DNA of 64,000 nucleotides from Xestospongia muta (GCA_963693285.1 OY848924.1:7426400-7490399); one strand, 5' to 3'; shown: positions 1-23,919, counted from the stretch's first letter. Notes: a model not told the origin generated them from the sequence alone. Translations and numbers: made by a program.

Positions 1-50
1 CCAATAAGACGATAGACAAAGAGACGAGTCATTGTAATATTAGCACCTGA

Positions 51-146
<96 letters not shown>

Positions 147-194
147 CAGAGAGAGAGAGACAGAGAGAGAGAGAGACAGAGAGAGAGAGACAGA

Positions 195-268
<74 letters not shown>

Positions 269-2102
269 GAGACAGAGAGACAGAGAGACAGAGAGAGACA
301 GAGAATGTATAACATTTAAATTTATTGCACACATACCTATGTCATGTAGCCCAATATAAAACCCTTTGTTCTGTGGTTCAAGTTCAAACATAAACCTCGC
401 TGAGTGTATGTTGCTGTTATCAGAGGAGGTCACATTAGCTAACACTGTATATCCACTAGTATCCATGGCAACAGACTGGTCGATCTGATTAGCAAGACGA
501 TATAGTATGTGAAAATTAGTAGAGCACACAACATCAACACAAGAAGAGTCCAATATATAGCTGATATTAATGTAGATAATTGTAGTATTAGTATTATATT
601 GTGAGGGTATAGATTTGTTAATGTATTGTGTTATAATCCAGTTGTTTTGAGGAACACTTTGTGGTTCCCTGACTCGTAATTTCTCACGGCATTCCTCTCC
701 TGAAACAGCAAACCACTAAAGAACAAAGAGGGAGAGTTAAAGGTAAAAATGTAAACATCGAACAGAATTCATAAACATAATTAAACTAACCTGTTTAGAG
801 TATATTAAAAACAAAACTACAATATACTACAATGTAAACATCATTAAATGTACTGTAACAGATGAACACACGCACAACAAGTACTGTATTATATATACTA
901 ATTAAGAACTTGTATCTCTATATTTATAATGCGCTGATGTGTGCTCCTTAGATTTGTATACATGTACATGTATTAACGTAATATTGTGTGCTGATGCGTG
1001 CTCCTTTCATTTGTGTACATGTACATGTATTAACGTAATATTGTGTGCTGATGTGTGCTCCTTTCATTTATGTACATGTACATGTATTAACGTAATATTG
1101 TGTGCTGATGTGTGCTCCTTTCATTTATGTACATGTACATGTATTAACGTAATATTGTGTGCTGATGTGTGCTCCTTTCATTTGTGTACATGTACATGTA
1201 TTAACGTAATATTATGTGCTGATGTGTGCTCCTTTCATTTGTGTACATGTACATGTATTAATGTAATATTGTGTGCTGATGTGTGCTCCTCTAATTACCC
1301 ATAACTGGATATGCTGACAATGACAATTAGTGTGTGTCACTGTATACACACTAGTTCATAGCAGCTGCCAAATCATTCCCTTGTCCTATTGAAACAGCTG
1401 ACATAGTACTTTTAGTCGTAATTGTATGTTATCATACAAATAGTGTCAAGTATTAAGAAAATGTACCATCTAAATTGATCCATCCATTCATGCATGATCC
1501 ATCCATTATTCTCTCAAGTGAACATTACTGCTGATCACCCTAATAGGCCAGGGTTAAATATTATTGACGCGAAATGAGCAGTACAATGTTAATGATAATT
1601 TAGATGGGTGTGTCCAATAAGTTATTGGGTCACACCTATATACAATATACGATACCTTAAAATGAAAGTTAATTCATGTTATTGCCATCATTATTCAGAT
1701 CTAAAAGAATCCGTGGTCCTCCATTAATGATCAACAACTTTTTTTATATTTATATTTAAATAGTCACCATTACTTGAATCATTATTCACTAACTACAGTT
1801 GGTAACTCAAGGACATACTCTTCGACAACATAACAGTAAATATAGCACATTTATATACTAAAACAATTATAACTCACTCCAATATTGTCATTATCCAGAT
1901 CTAAAGGAGTCCATGGTCCTCCACTAGTGTTCAACAAATTTTTATAGCTCCATGAGTCAACTAGTGGTTTGACTGTAGCAGGGTAGTCTGGGAGGGCTGA
2001 TCTATCTCTACAGTAAGTGCCTGTATCGCCAGGAGCTTGAGCAAGGCACGTTGACAATATTAACAATAGAGATAACACCGAGTGAAGGAGGTACGAAAAC
2101 AT
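1..2102 (-). CDS. Eph-receptor-like ectodomain protein, partial (minus-cluster copy 1)
   Basis: The 5' part of a gene that runs off the left edge. Exons read on the minus strand are 2102-1878 (signal peptide starting MFSYLLHSVL and ending near CLAQA, then the start of the ligand-binding domain with TGTYCRDRSALPDYP), 715-337 and 46-1. The first intron is phase 0 and the second phase 1. Exon 2 carries the core NNWIITQYIN and the block KGFYIGLHDIG, which match the Eph ligand-binding domain pattern (NNWLRTNW and GFYLAFQDVGAC in vertebrate Ephs). The start was chosen as the first ATG before the signal peptide; the in-frame TTG 9 bases upstream is unlikely. Intron 1 contains a 57-bp minisatellite and an exon-1 remnant; intron 2 contains a long GA tract. 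The tail cannot be seen, so presence or absence of a kinase is unknown here, but the neighbour at 2768-5880 lacks one. Confidence 0.75.
53..303. repeat. (GA)n microsatellite, interrupted, in intron 2 of the Eph-like gene
   Basis: About 250 bp of GA repeat with CAGA interruptions on the plus strand, so CT on the sense (minus) strand. It ends a few bases before the exon-3 acceptor at 47, where it would act as the polypyrimidine tract. Open reading frames across it (Arg-Glu or Ser-Leu repeats) are artefacts. Confidence 0.95.
940..1300. repeat. 57-bp minisatellite, about six copies
   Basis: Direct repeats with a 57-bp period containing TGTGCTGATGTGTGCTCC and the palindromic core TGTACATGTACA, followed by TATTAACGTAATATT. 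Copies differ by only a few bases. The period is 19 codons, which explains the 121-residue repetitive reading frame across it; that frame is not considered a gene. It lies in intron 1 of the minus-strand Eph-like gene. Confidence 0.95.
1688..1745 (-). pseudogene. Remnant of Eph-like exon 1 inside intron 1
   Basis: This stretch resembles the 3' half of the real exon 1 at 1878-2102: the plus-strand string CAGATCTAAAAGAATCCGTGG corresponds to CAGATCTAAAGGAGTCCATGG near 1895, followed by a matching TCCTCCATTAATGATCAACAA segment. It lacks the rest of the exon and its T-rich part is altered, so it is read as a broken partial duplication. Confidence 0.6.
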
Positions 2103-2767
2103 TACTAACAACAGACTAGTGTGTCTATTGTCGTTCTGAAATAGTAAGGAAAGAAACTGGAGAGTCTGACAAAAGGAAGTAAGCTATAATAAGTTCTGGC
2201 TGTCCCACTTCTAAACTTGGAATAGCACGTTCAATGAATATTAATAACTTTAGCGTTTAATGAATAATTAATTATTTGGTCAGTATATAGTATACTTGCA
2301 TATATCAGTGTGAAATTTATTCTGTTATTTTTAACAATTAATTTGTAGCTTAGATGGGATGGATTGCTATAGAATCTGGTTAAATAAATTGCTATAATAT
2401 GTTGGTATGTTGTATTATTGCAAACAACAATAATAATAATAATATAATGAGTAATTTATATCAATTTTGGATTCCATATCAAACCACTCATGTAAGATAC
2501 AAATTATTTGTTATTATTTTTACATCATAGGATCCAGAATTATGATTTGGTTCACGTTTCAAATAATGTTTTGGTTCTAGTTTTAGTAAACTAATATCAA
2601 AGGGCATAATAAAAACATTTTTAATTTCAGTAAACTATAGCAATAGTACTAATGAGTCTATGTCACTATTATAGCCAAATTTTAATAATCAGTTGTATGG
2701 TTAATTAATTAAACTAACGACCAATTTAACTATTATTTAATGCTTCTTGATGATAAGTCACACACTG

Positions 2768-5880
<3,113 letters not shown>

Positions 5881-6326
5881 TGATGATGATTGGTAAATTG
5901 TGCTTGTGATCCTTGTTGGAGAACAACCCAAATTGAATTCATATACTGATTAAAAACTGATAAATTTGACTGTAATGTAGTGTTTGACAGTTATATAGTA
6001 ATTAATTTCAAATTCTCGGTAATGAACTGTTTAGGAAAAAATATATAGTACATGTATAAATAATAAACTAGAAATGTTTGTATTTTGTTTAGTCAATAGA
6101 TTACTTGATAGACAAGACTTTAATAATGAGGATCTTTTGGCAGTACGTTCAGTGACACCGTAGGAAATACTATAAAGAACTTACATATATACTGGAGTTG
6201 TTAGAACTTACTGAAGTTCTTGATCAATGTTCTTATCTGTCTATCCATCAATCCAATTATCTGTCCATTATCTATCCATCGATCCATTCATTCATCCGCC
6301 ATTATTTATCTATCCATCCATTTGTG

Positions 6327-6920
6327 TGGAAAGACCTTTGCGATATTGACTTGATATATTGTTTTTGTCAACATCAATAACAATCCTACAACTGGGAGCA
6401 ATCGAGAAAAACTTGACCTGATATTTAATAATGGAACCTCAATAGCTGTTTACTAGAGGAGACCACATGACCACCTCATCATTACTGACCACACTGACTC
6501 CCATCACTTGTAGAGGTACTGTGTAAACAACACAATAAGATACAGTAAGATAAATGTACAAGAAGAAATAGTTGCTGTATATAGTTTATTATAAAGATAG
6601 TATGGTACTGTATGGTACTGGGATTCCTCTCCCATGTGCACCCTCTGGTTATATTAAGCTTTGGATGGCTGTTCTATTTAAGATCTTTGGTGTTAAAAGT
6701 CTATGGAACAGCCTCTCATCCATTGAATATTGCACAAAAAATACATAGAATAATTCTAGTCTCACTTCCTGGATTAGTAGCTAGTGATGCAGACACTTTT
6801 CTCTCTTGATTGTTTAACTGATTACTGACTCCATTCTCAGCAACTACTTCCACATAATAAAATTTAAATGAAGTAAGAGATGATATGGAGTATTGATAAC
6901 AGGTTCTGTATTGTCTGTCT
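6327..6920 (-). pseudogene. Decayed third Eph-like copy: two FN3 exons only
   Basis: On the minus strand 6612-6920 repeats the FN3-1 exon of the neighbouring gene (SFKFYYVEVVAENGVSNQ; ERKVSASLATNPGSETR), and 6327-6520 repeats the FN3-2 exon (region matching 3448-3640). The upstream half of FN3-1, the ligand-binding and Cys-rich exons and the membrane exon are missing. The FN3-2 copy has stops in the expected frame. It lies head-to-tail with the two minus-strand genes, consistent with a tandem duplicate that has been truncated. Confidence 0.8.
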
Positions 6921-7240
6921 CTGTTGTACCCTTTATACATTGATTTATGAATTGTTAATCTTCTGTGTCTGTTGTACCCTCTATGTCTGTTGTATATTAA
7001 TTTGTGAATTGTTAACCCTTAGCTATGTCTATTGTATACAGATTTTTGAATTGTCCCACTCTTTGTGTTATTTTTATTAAGGGTTTTTCTAATGAGTATT
7101 GTTTCTTTATTGGTAATCAATGTTTTTCATTAAACAATTTTTGAGTTAATTTTCATTTTTTATTTATGTTGTGCCCTATCCATAGTATATTTATTTATCT
7201 TCTAGTTAATTTTTTAACTTTTATTTTCCACAGTTTTGTT

Positions 7241-7279
7241 AAAACTGACCTCTAAAGGGGTGTTGTGTAGGTCAGTTTT
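7241..7279. repeat. Inverted repeat / hairpin
   Basis: Perfect 11-bp arms AAAACTGACCT (7241-7251) and AGGTCAGTTTT (7269-7279) flank a 17-nt loop. It may be the core of a small MITE or a structured element; no gene is attached to it. Confidence 0.7.
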
Positions 7280-7914
7280 ATTTTGTTTTAAAGCACAAAA
7301 ATAATACTCTTAGGTTTTAGTGTTTAAAATAAAGAGTTTTGTGAACATATCTAAACTATTAAACTCAAATTTGTTGTTTCACAAGTCAAATTTTAAAACA
7401 AAATCTGAAAAAATGGACAGTGATCATATCTTGATATATTCTTTACTCAATTGTTTTAGTGGTATGGTATCTAGAATTTTTGTTATTTCTCATCTAGCAT
7501 TTTATCCTTTTTTCCTGGCATCAAGATTTTGGTGACATCTAGGTTTTTACTTGGTTTCTATATGGCCATCTAAATTTTTCTAGCCAGCAAGTTATTCTAC
7601 ATCAACTTGAGATGATCTAGTTCTAGTGTAGTCCTATGATATACTATGTGTAAGTCATATCTATTATTTATTACTAATTTACTAACTACTTATTGTTCTG
7701 TAGTATAATGATATAATGTTCTAATGATCTGAGTTGTATATTAACTATAATTTTAGAGCAAAACAAATTGTGTTACATTTAGTAGGTCTATTTATAAATA
7801 CTAGAGATGATCTGATGACATTATTTAATATACCTACTGTAAGTTGAATTATTAAATAGTACAATTGTCTACTGAATGAACTTATATACATGTTATATAA
7901 TAGGATGGACAGGT

Positions 7915-8270
7915 TTAATGGTCACTGGTAGTGATGATCTGATCTCCATTAACTAATGACTACTGTAAGTTATATCTGTTATAATAATATGGACAGTAGT
8001 GATGATATGATCTACATTAAGTGATGACTACAGTAAGTTATATCTGTTATAATAATATGGACAGTAGTGATGATCTGATCTCCATTAACTAATGACTACT
8101 GTAAGTTATATCTGTTATAATAATATGGACAGTAGTGATGATCTGATCTACATTAAGTGATGACTACAGTAAGTTATATCTGTTATAATAATATGGACAG
8201 TAGTGATGATCTGATCTCCATTAACTAATGACTACTGCAAGTTATATCTGTTATAATAATATGTACAGTT
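7915..8270. repeat. 68-bp minisatellite, about five copies
   Basis: Tandem copies of a unit containing GGACAGTAGTGATGATCTGA, then TAATGACTACTGTAAG and TTATATCTGTTATAATAATA. Copies alternate between two variants (CTCCATTAACTAATGACTACTG and CTACATTAAGTGATGACTACAG), which suggests the current expansion copied a two-unit block. Confidence 0.9.
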
Positions 8271-9833
8271 CTGTACTTAAACTTTCATGTTATAGTAGAC
8301 TGTTTACTATTCTACTGGAAATGATGGTCAACCAGTTGAGAGCTGTTAGTTCACACCAATTTGTCCTGAGCTTTCTTTTCTGCATCTCATACAGCTGCAG
8401 GACCACCAATGGCAGTAAGCTTCACTATCTCTAATTTGTAAACAGATAATAGTACAGGCTTGCAGTTTTTATATCATGTTTTCCCAGGTTAAAATACTAT
8501 ACTGGGCATATGTAGTCAGAAACTCCAACAAGACTGACAAGTTAAACAAACCAGACTTAGTAGACAATAATAACTTTGATGATGATGTATATATATTAGC
8601 AGAAATCAAGTAATCTGATTGGTTGCCAGGATACCATATTTCCACCTTACTGATTTCCCATTCTCATCATTAATAATATAGCTAATCAGAAAATGTGACA
8701 TTTAGAGACAATATCACAGCAATGTCTACTAGTGAAATTATAAATCAACTATTTAAGTTAGTTTGTTATCTTTTACACAGAATGATTTCAAAACCAACTT
8801 TTGTATGTACTACAGCATACCATGTTTAGACCGTTTTTACTTTATTATATTCTTAGAAAAAGTTATTGATTAATTATTATAATTATATATGATTTAAAAT
8901 TTGTTTTTATTACTTATTGACAATTATTATAGTACCAAATTCCATAGTACCGTATTATTTTAATAATACAATATATTACAATATTCAATACTGAGGGGGC
9001 CGTTCTCGCCATTAATATTGCATAACTCGCAACATTAGTATTGTTTATAATAAGGGTCAAGAAGGCGATTTATAGAGACTTGGCATCTTTGCGCCGGACT
9101 CCATCTTGAAATTGAGGTCAGACTACTAATACAAGTATAGAATAACAAATAAATATTTAAAAGAGTGGATACTAGACTACTTAAATTAATTAGTTATAAT
9201 TGCAACCCTCTTGTGACACCTCTTCCAATTGTCGTGTGTTGATTTCAATGTAGTTGATTCAATTATGTACATGAGCTAGATATAAAAGTGTACATGTAGT
9301 TAGTTAGTTCATTAGTTAGTATTTGTGTACTCCTTGTGGTCATTAATTTGAGTAAATAGTTATATTCTTCAATCGGTTTAATAATTTTTACTCTTCCAAG
9401 AAATTAATTAGTCTGTATACATTGACACATATATATATATATATATGATGTCTGGTTGTCTAATTTATCTATCAGTCAACTGCTAGTTTGGGATTTCTTT
9501 ATTTGGTTGTAGATAATTTTACGATACAGTTTCAATAGTGTGTGTTTGTACTAATAATTGCTATTCTATTAAGATGGTGAAAATATATGTGGTGAGAGAA
9601 AGAAAGAGAAGACATTTGAAATTAAAGGGAAGACATGTATCAGGAACATGGTATTTTTATGTTATAAGTGACCATAAGAATTTCAAGAATTTTAATTAAT
9701 GGAATGTTCACCATCCCACAAAATCAACCACCATTAATGACATCGTCTAACTTAATGTGTTGTTATATTAAGAAACCATTAGAATTTATATTTGTGTATA
9801 AGTTTTTATAGTCCTTAACAAATTTACAGGATC

Positions 9834-9837
<4 letters not shown>

Positions 9838-9871
<34 letters not shown>
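9838..9871. repeat. (AC)n microsatellite
   Basis: A pure AC run of about 33 bp with no visible exon next to it, unlike most other simple repeats in the window. Confidence 0.9.
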
Positions 9872-9873
<2 letters not shown>

Positions 9874-10222
9874 TAGTACACGTTAACAGACTGACTGGAA
9901 GCTTTGGGCCCTATGGCGATTGCAAAACATTTTGTTATGATATCTGAACTTTTAATACAAAACTCAATTATTAATGATGATCTTGACAGCTGGTGCTAAC
10001 AGTATGTTCAGAGGGATCTCCCCCACATAATTATTAGATGGGATAGACAAACTTGTGTGTGTGGTAATGAAAACATTATAACATTAATATAGGTACTAAA
10101 TATTTTGTTGTGCAGTGAGTAATGGTAGTTATTATATAGGAACATTATACAGTAATTTGTTTGCTAACAAGTTGTACATGTGTATACTACTTTGACGAAC
10201 AAAATGATAACATCTGATTAGT

Positions 10223-10258
<36 letters not shown>

Positions 10259-10266
10259 AGAACGAT

Positions 10267-13704
<3,438 letters not shown>

Positions 13705-13937
13705 TGGGAGGACCCTGTGATCTTTTTCTTAATGGTTTATGTGATTACCTTTGAGTACTTTTTATCTATAGTTTTCTTTTTTCACAAAATTGAAATCATT
13801 TCTTTTATGTGCTAAGTTTGCACTCTTTAGTTTTTTAAATCTTTCCTATCCATTCATTCTAAAATTATCGATATTGTTATATTGAAATTAGTTTTTGATA
13901 ATTTTCTTTGAAATTAGAAGTTTGCATTTGGACACAA

Positions 13938-13943
13938 AATAAA
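13938..13943 (+). promoter_or_regulatory. Poly(A) signal of the Calx-beta-like membrane gene
   Basis: AATAAA about 235 bp after the stop codon, before the next gene begins at 14031. The region 13705-14030 has no other recognisable feature. Confidence 0.6.
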
Positions 13944-14030
13944 AATTTTATTTGTTATTTTAAAAGAAAATAAATTGTATCTCTGATTTTACTAATTAAA
14001 TATTCATGATCATTAATTAATGTGGTAGTT

Positions 14031-15411
14031 ATGGCTACCAAGTCATCTCATGATGAGTCTTTAGTTTATACTCTGACCCCTCAAGTGGCCTTCTCTCCCA
14101 CTTTAGCCAGAAATAAGTAAGTTACACGACTTTATTAGCTCCCACATTGTGGGATATGATGTATCATGTGATAAGTCATGTGACATATTCTCATTTAGTT
14201 ATAGGTATATTGTTGGTTCAGTGCTGTCATCAACAGAGACACGTCACATTGAATACAAGACAGGTGGTTATGCAATCAAAAATTTAGACTTGGTAATTAA
14301 TTATTATAAAACTAATTAAGTGCGTGTGAATGTGGTTTCTGTATTTAGCATGTCAGGAAATATGGATCAGCTTTCTTGAACTCTGGTGGCGGGACACTTC
14401 TATTGGGAGTAATGGATAATGGTCAGTTATAGTAACAACAATTACATCATCTCCTAACTTCTAAAAATAGAACAATATACTATTTACCCTAGGGTCTGTA
14501 GTTGGAATACGTGCACCAGATCATGTCCAGAATTCAATAAAGAGAACTATTAGGCAAGAATTTAAGGCCTTCAAACCCTCAGTATCGGAAGAGTTCTATG
14601 AGTAAGAGATAGTATTTATACAGTAGTAACTATCTCTTTTAAATATTAATAGCACCTGTGAATGTTGTATTTTGGGTCTGTAATATTAATAGTAGCAAAT
14701 GGTTTTGATGATTTTAAACTGCTCACATTTAGCAAGTACTAAATGTTTTGCAATTTTGAGCCACACCCATTCTTTTGTGATTATTATTCATTTTTAATTG
14801 TTTATTATTATTATTGTTACTAGTTAGTATGCACATTAATTAATAGCACATTAATTAACTTATTAAACAAAAACATCCACTTAATAATTGCAACAAAGTC
14901 AATAAAAATTTGAACTTTGACCCCATATTGTATTGTTTAGAATCCACTTTGTACCTACAAACGAGTATGACAAGTTTGTCTTGGAACTACACGTAAGATC
15001 TGGTGCTGATAATGAGATTTACGTTGATAGAGAAGACAAGGTAAGTAGTGCATACTAATTTCAATTCTATTCATTAATCTATCAATTTGTTTATCATCCA
15101 TCCATTTATGCACCCATCTATCCATACATTAATAATTGTCATCCATCTATTCATCCATCCATCCATCCATCCATCCATAGATGTTCATAAGACGTGATGG
15201 ATCTGTACAAGGTCCTCTCTGGCCAAGAGACATAAAAGAAATTGTTTTGGAGAAATTCGTGAAAGTGAGTTCATTATATAATATCATTTCATTTGTTATG
15301 TATCCATTACACAAGGAACTGAAGTCATGTGATCCCCAGAATGTTACCGACAGCAACCGTTATCCTCTTATCTCGTTATCTAATTCTACATCAGTTCTTG
15401 AACAGAGGTAG
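14031..15411 (+). CDS. Schlafen-like AlbA_2 domain protein (SLFNL1-like)
   Basis: Seven exons: 14031-14116, 14199-14292, 14349-14421, 14493-14601, 14941-15040, 15181-15264, 15316-15411; about 213 residues. It carries the core of the Schlafen AlbA_2 domain: ETRHIEYKTGG, then the glycine-rich motif FLNSGGGTLLLGVMDNG and later VPTNEYDKFVLELHV and FIRRDGSVQGPL. In this family the domain is linked to nucleic-acid binding and, in some vertebrate Schlafens, RNA cleavage; the small size and lack of a helicase region resemble Schlafen-like 1. The acceptor of exon 2 could be at 14199 or 14205. The 51-nt last intron is in frame without a stop, so its retention would still give a readable protein. Confidence 0.75.
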
Positions 15412-15966
15412 TCCCTTTTAATAAATAATTGCATAATTAGAAGGTGTGACTCTCCTTATGTTAACTCCTCCCTCAATTAACTAGATTATTACAATACAAT
15501 TCTCCTTGTATCATTGACGCATTTTTACTTTGATATTATATAATATTTGAAACTATTTCATTGGTCATCTAATGCTCTAAATGTAGGTACTACAATATAC
15601 ATATATAATTGAAATTGTAAACTCTTCCAATATAAAACCATGTAATGCACAGTAGAATAAAAAGGTATTAGGTCTGTTGATTGCTTAAACCATAAATTAT
15701 TCTTCAAGATGATAGTTTTATTACTAATGAATATCATTGCAATCAAAAAGAATCTTATAATTAACAAAAGTGTCCAATAAGTTCTCAACAGAGATGTAAT
15801 AAGTAACAGGAAAGAAACTATGGTGGAGGATATCCTATAAGGAAACATCCATATTATATCCTACTTAGATCCTTTTATCATACAGGTTTAATATCACGAA
15901 TAACTTAAAATATAACCTCTTTCACTATAATATCAATTTCATTATATGCAACAAACAATGTTTCTA
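15412..15966. other. Convergent 3' flank between the Schlafen-like gene and SF3B4
   Basis: The two neighbouring genes converge here, so this stretch is expected to hold both 3' UTRs. It is AT-rich, and no coding frame or RNA gene was recognised. Confidence 0.5.
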
Positions 15967-17998
15967 CTAGATGGCTAGGAGGCAAAGCTTTTTTAAAGTA
16001 CATATTGTCAAAATATATTCAAATAAGAGATGAAAAATTAAGCTCACAAAATAAATTTTCAAACTTACTTGAAGGTGGACCAGGTGGTGGAGGAGGTGGA
16101 GCACCTGGAGGAGGTGGAGCCCCTGGAGGAGGTGGAACTCCAGGAGGAGGTGGAGGTCCTAAAGGAGGCGGAGCTCTATGCATGGGAGGTCCTGGAGGTC
16201 TGTGGTGTGATGGAATTCCAGGTGGTGGAGGATGCATTTGATCACTATAGGAAAGTATAACAATATCATGTGACTATCATGTGACTATTGGTTCATAATT
16301 ACATACTGTGGAGGAGGAGGAGGAGGAGGAGGACCTGGCGGAGGTAAAAGACCTTCAGGAGGATGTTGAGGAGGAGGAGGACCTTGGAATGGAGGACGCA
16401 TTTGATCTAAAAAATTTAAAGTGATAAACAAGTTAAGTAAGAGATGGTGATCACCATGCATTGGAAGAGGAGGGGGTCTCATATTATTAGGAGGCAGAGC
16501 TCCAGGAGGTCCAGGAAAAGACTAAAAGAAAAAAAAATTTTTTTGATACTATCTGTCCATTATTTGTCCATTCATCCATAGTCTACTCATTTATTATTAT
16601 TAATTAATCACTATGGTTACAATTGCCATATATCTTACATGCATCATTTGTGGAGGAGGAGGAAATGGCTGACGAGGTGGAAGAACACCTTGAGGAGGCG
16701 GAGGTGCAAATGATTGGTTAGGAGGACCACCTTGAAAGAGAGAAGGAATAGACATCGGATTTCCCATTGGAGGAAAGAGAGGAGCAGGTGCCATAGGAAC
16801 ATTGGCAGCCATCGGAAAAGCAGTGGCTATAGGTACTAATAAAATACAGTTATTTTGTAATTTTGTTACTAAGTGGGTGTGACTGACCAGGAGGTTTGGG
16901 TGGAGCATCTGCAAAGAGTTGATGAGGTCTGTCGGTTTGCAAGAGTGGATTTTGTTTAGCAAGGTAACGCTCTAAAAAAAGAAAACGTCTCCATTCAAAC
17001 ACCACACACACACAAATTGTCTGATCATTTCATTTACCTTCCCATGTTCCGTGTCTTTCTCCTTTAGACTCTTTCTTAAAAGCATACGAGACAGAGACCT
17101 GTCTGTTACACAAGTATTGTGAGTTCATTGCTTCGATGGCAGCGTCACTTGCATCAAAACTAGCAAAGTTTATAAATGCATAACCTTTCGATCCACCCCC
17201 TTCTGAATCACGCATAATCTATCACGAAAAACCTATCAGATATCTAGTAAGATCTATTACATAGTACCTTAGGAGCTTGTAAGATTACACCAAAGGCACT
17301 GAAAATATCATATAACATTTTTTCGTCAATCTCAGGATCTAGATTGCCAATAAACAAATTAGCTCCGATATCTAGACTTTTCATATTTGAAGCTGCCTAA
17401 ATAGTGAAGAAAAGAATACTATGATATTTCTAATTAATGGAACGTAAAATTATTTCTTAAGAGTGAAATGTTATTGTGAGACATAAAACTAAGATAACAA
17501 TGTGGTTATAATTATAAAACTACTGATAATTAGAAATATTATGGTACCTTGTTGACACGTATTGGTTTTCCGTATAACTTAATCATGTTCATAATTTTTA
17601 TTGCATAATCAGCATCTTCTTCACTCATAAACTCAACGAACCCATAACCTTGATGCGTCTGTGTGATACGATCACGAGGTATATGGACATTGACTGTAGG
17701 GCATTAAATAGAACAACATATCACTTCGTCAATTAGCTATAACATCCTTTACCAACAGGTCCAGCTTGTAGAAACAGCTCCCATAGTATGGCTTCTGAAA
17801 CTTTCTCATCTAGTCCACCCACATAGATGGTAGCATCTTTACGAGTACAATCAATGTAAATTAAAGCATTAGTGATATCAGTTATATTGTTGTATTACAG
17901 TATGACATGCTTTATTTAAGAGTATGATTTTATATCTATAGTTATTTTTTAAATTAATAATGACCTTGATTCCGTTCCTGTACAGGACCACCAGCCAT
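15967..17998 (-). CDS. SF3B4: Splicing factor 3B subunit 4 (SAP49)
   Basis: Component of the SF3b complex of U2 snRNP, which contacts pre-mRNA near the branch site. Exons on the minus strand: 17998-17965, 17836-17753, 17693-17548, 17396-17268, 17218-17038, 16971-16888, 16835-16639, 16521-16455, 16406-16307, 16244-16069, and a proposed tiny last exon 15974-15967 coding two residues and a stop; about 401 residues (human about 424). It starts [14 protein letters not shown]1 has [14 protein letters not shown] and [23 protein letters not shown]2 has [14 protein letters not shown] and [20 protein letters not shown]. The C-terminal third is Pro/Gly/Met-rich with PPPPG runs, typical of the family. 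The plus-strand Gly-rich reading frame here is only its antisense. The last exon is the least certain part. Confidence 0.93.
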
Positions 17999-18232
17999 CT
18001 CAGGAGACAAACACGTGGTAAGAACATGAGAGTGGGCGGACCCATACACACCCCCTTACAATACAATAAAGGAGGAGGAAGTATTAGCGCAAAAAATTGA
18101 AATTAGAGACGTATTACATATACGTGTATCCCTGTACTGTGACTTATAGGAGGAGGTGATAGTGAAAAAAATTGAATTTATAGAGTTTCATCCCCTAATC
18201 CATATTTTCGTTCTCTTTGCTGTCACTTAGCT
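17999..18232. promoter_or_regulatory. Bidirectional promoter region of SF3B4 and the CaCA exchanger
   Basis: Only 234 bp separate the start codons of the two divergent genes. Within it an imperfect direct repeat occurs at 18071-18108 and 18149-18185, each beginning GGAGGAGG and containing AAAAAATTGAA then TTA(T)AGAG. Shared regulation is an inference from the spacing. Confidence 0.5.
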
Positions 18233-23424
<5,192 letters not shown>

Positions 23425-23919
23425 CTGGGAGCTGGACATGCCCACTTTTAGAAGAATAACAAGAACAGCTGTTACTAGTAGCACAAATATTGTTAACATT
23501 GTATTCTGTTCTTTTGCTTACTATTGGTAGTTAATTTAAATGCACTATTGTTTTTTCCTTGTTTTTTTCTCCTCACACACATAACATATTTTTGGATATA
23601 CAAAATTATTTTTAACAGTATTAAAAACATCTGACAATGTATCTAAAGAAGAATTGTAAATGACCTCACATATGTAATGATATTATCATCTATTGTGCTG
23701 TCAAGTGTTATTAAAAGGTATCAATTCTTTACAGGTTACGTATGAAATGATGTTTACTGTGAATTTATGTACATGTCATCTCTTGTGCGTAGATGAAAGA
23801 AACACTTGTTGGACACGAATGTTTTAAAATATGTAATTTGCAAAAACTATGTCCACAGAATCCTTATAAAAATGGTATTGCCTATATAGAGTCTTTTCCA
23901 GACTAAGTGGTGGGACGAG

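Larger units (their letters stand above)
6930..10266. other. Long gene-poor stretch between the Eph-like cluster and the Calx-beta gene
   Basis: No reading frame here looks protein coding; the predicted frames are short and show no recognisable domain. It holds imperfect repeats of TGTCTGTTGTACCC around 6920-7030, an 11-bp stem hairpin at 7241-7279, a 68-bp minisatellite at 7915-8270, short (TA)n near 9429, and (AC)n near 9838-9871. A somewhat more GC-rich patch lies near 8995-9110. The right end contains a CT tract and an acceptor (TCTTCAG) just before the ATG at 10267, suggesting the tail of this region is 5'-UTR intron of the next gene. Confidence 0.6.

Noticed and set aside
29..553. Open frames through GA/CT tracts encoding Ser-Leu or Arg-Glu repeats (also at 4577, 11719, 20467, 39016, 41646, 47072 and elsewhere)
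   Set aside because: They are by-products of stop-free dinucleotide repeats that run into neighbouring exons; the repeats lie in introns next to acceptors.
940..1300. CRISPR-like array
   Set aside because: The 57-bp units are contiguous without unique spacers and the sequence is clearly intron-bearing eukaryotic DNA.
8600..8660. Match of AGTAATCTGATTGGTTGCC to the foldback motif near 56475
   Set aside because: Only a short CCAATCA-type core is shared; too little to call a related element without a repeat search.
8995..9110. Possible CpG-type promoter patch
   Set aside because: Slightly higher GC only, with no gene start or motif to support it.
16005..16241. Gly/Pro-rich plus-strand frame
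   Set aside because: Antisense of the proline-rich SF3B4 C-terminal exon.
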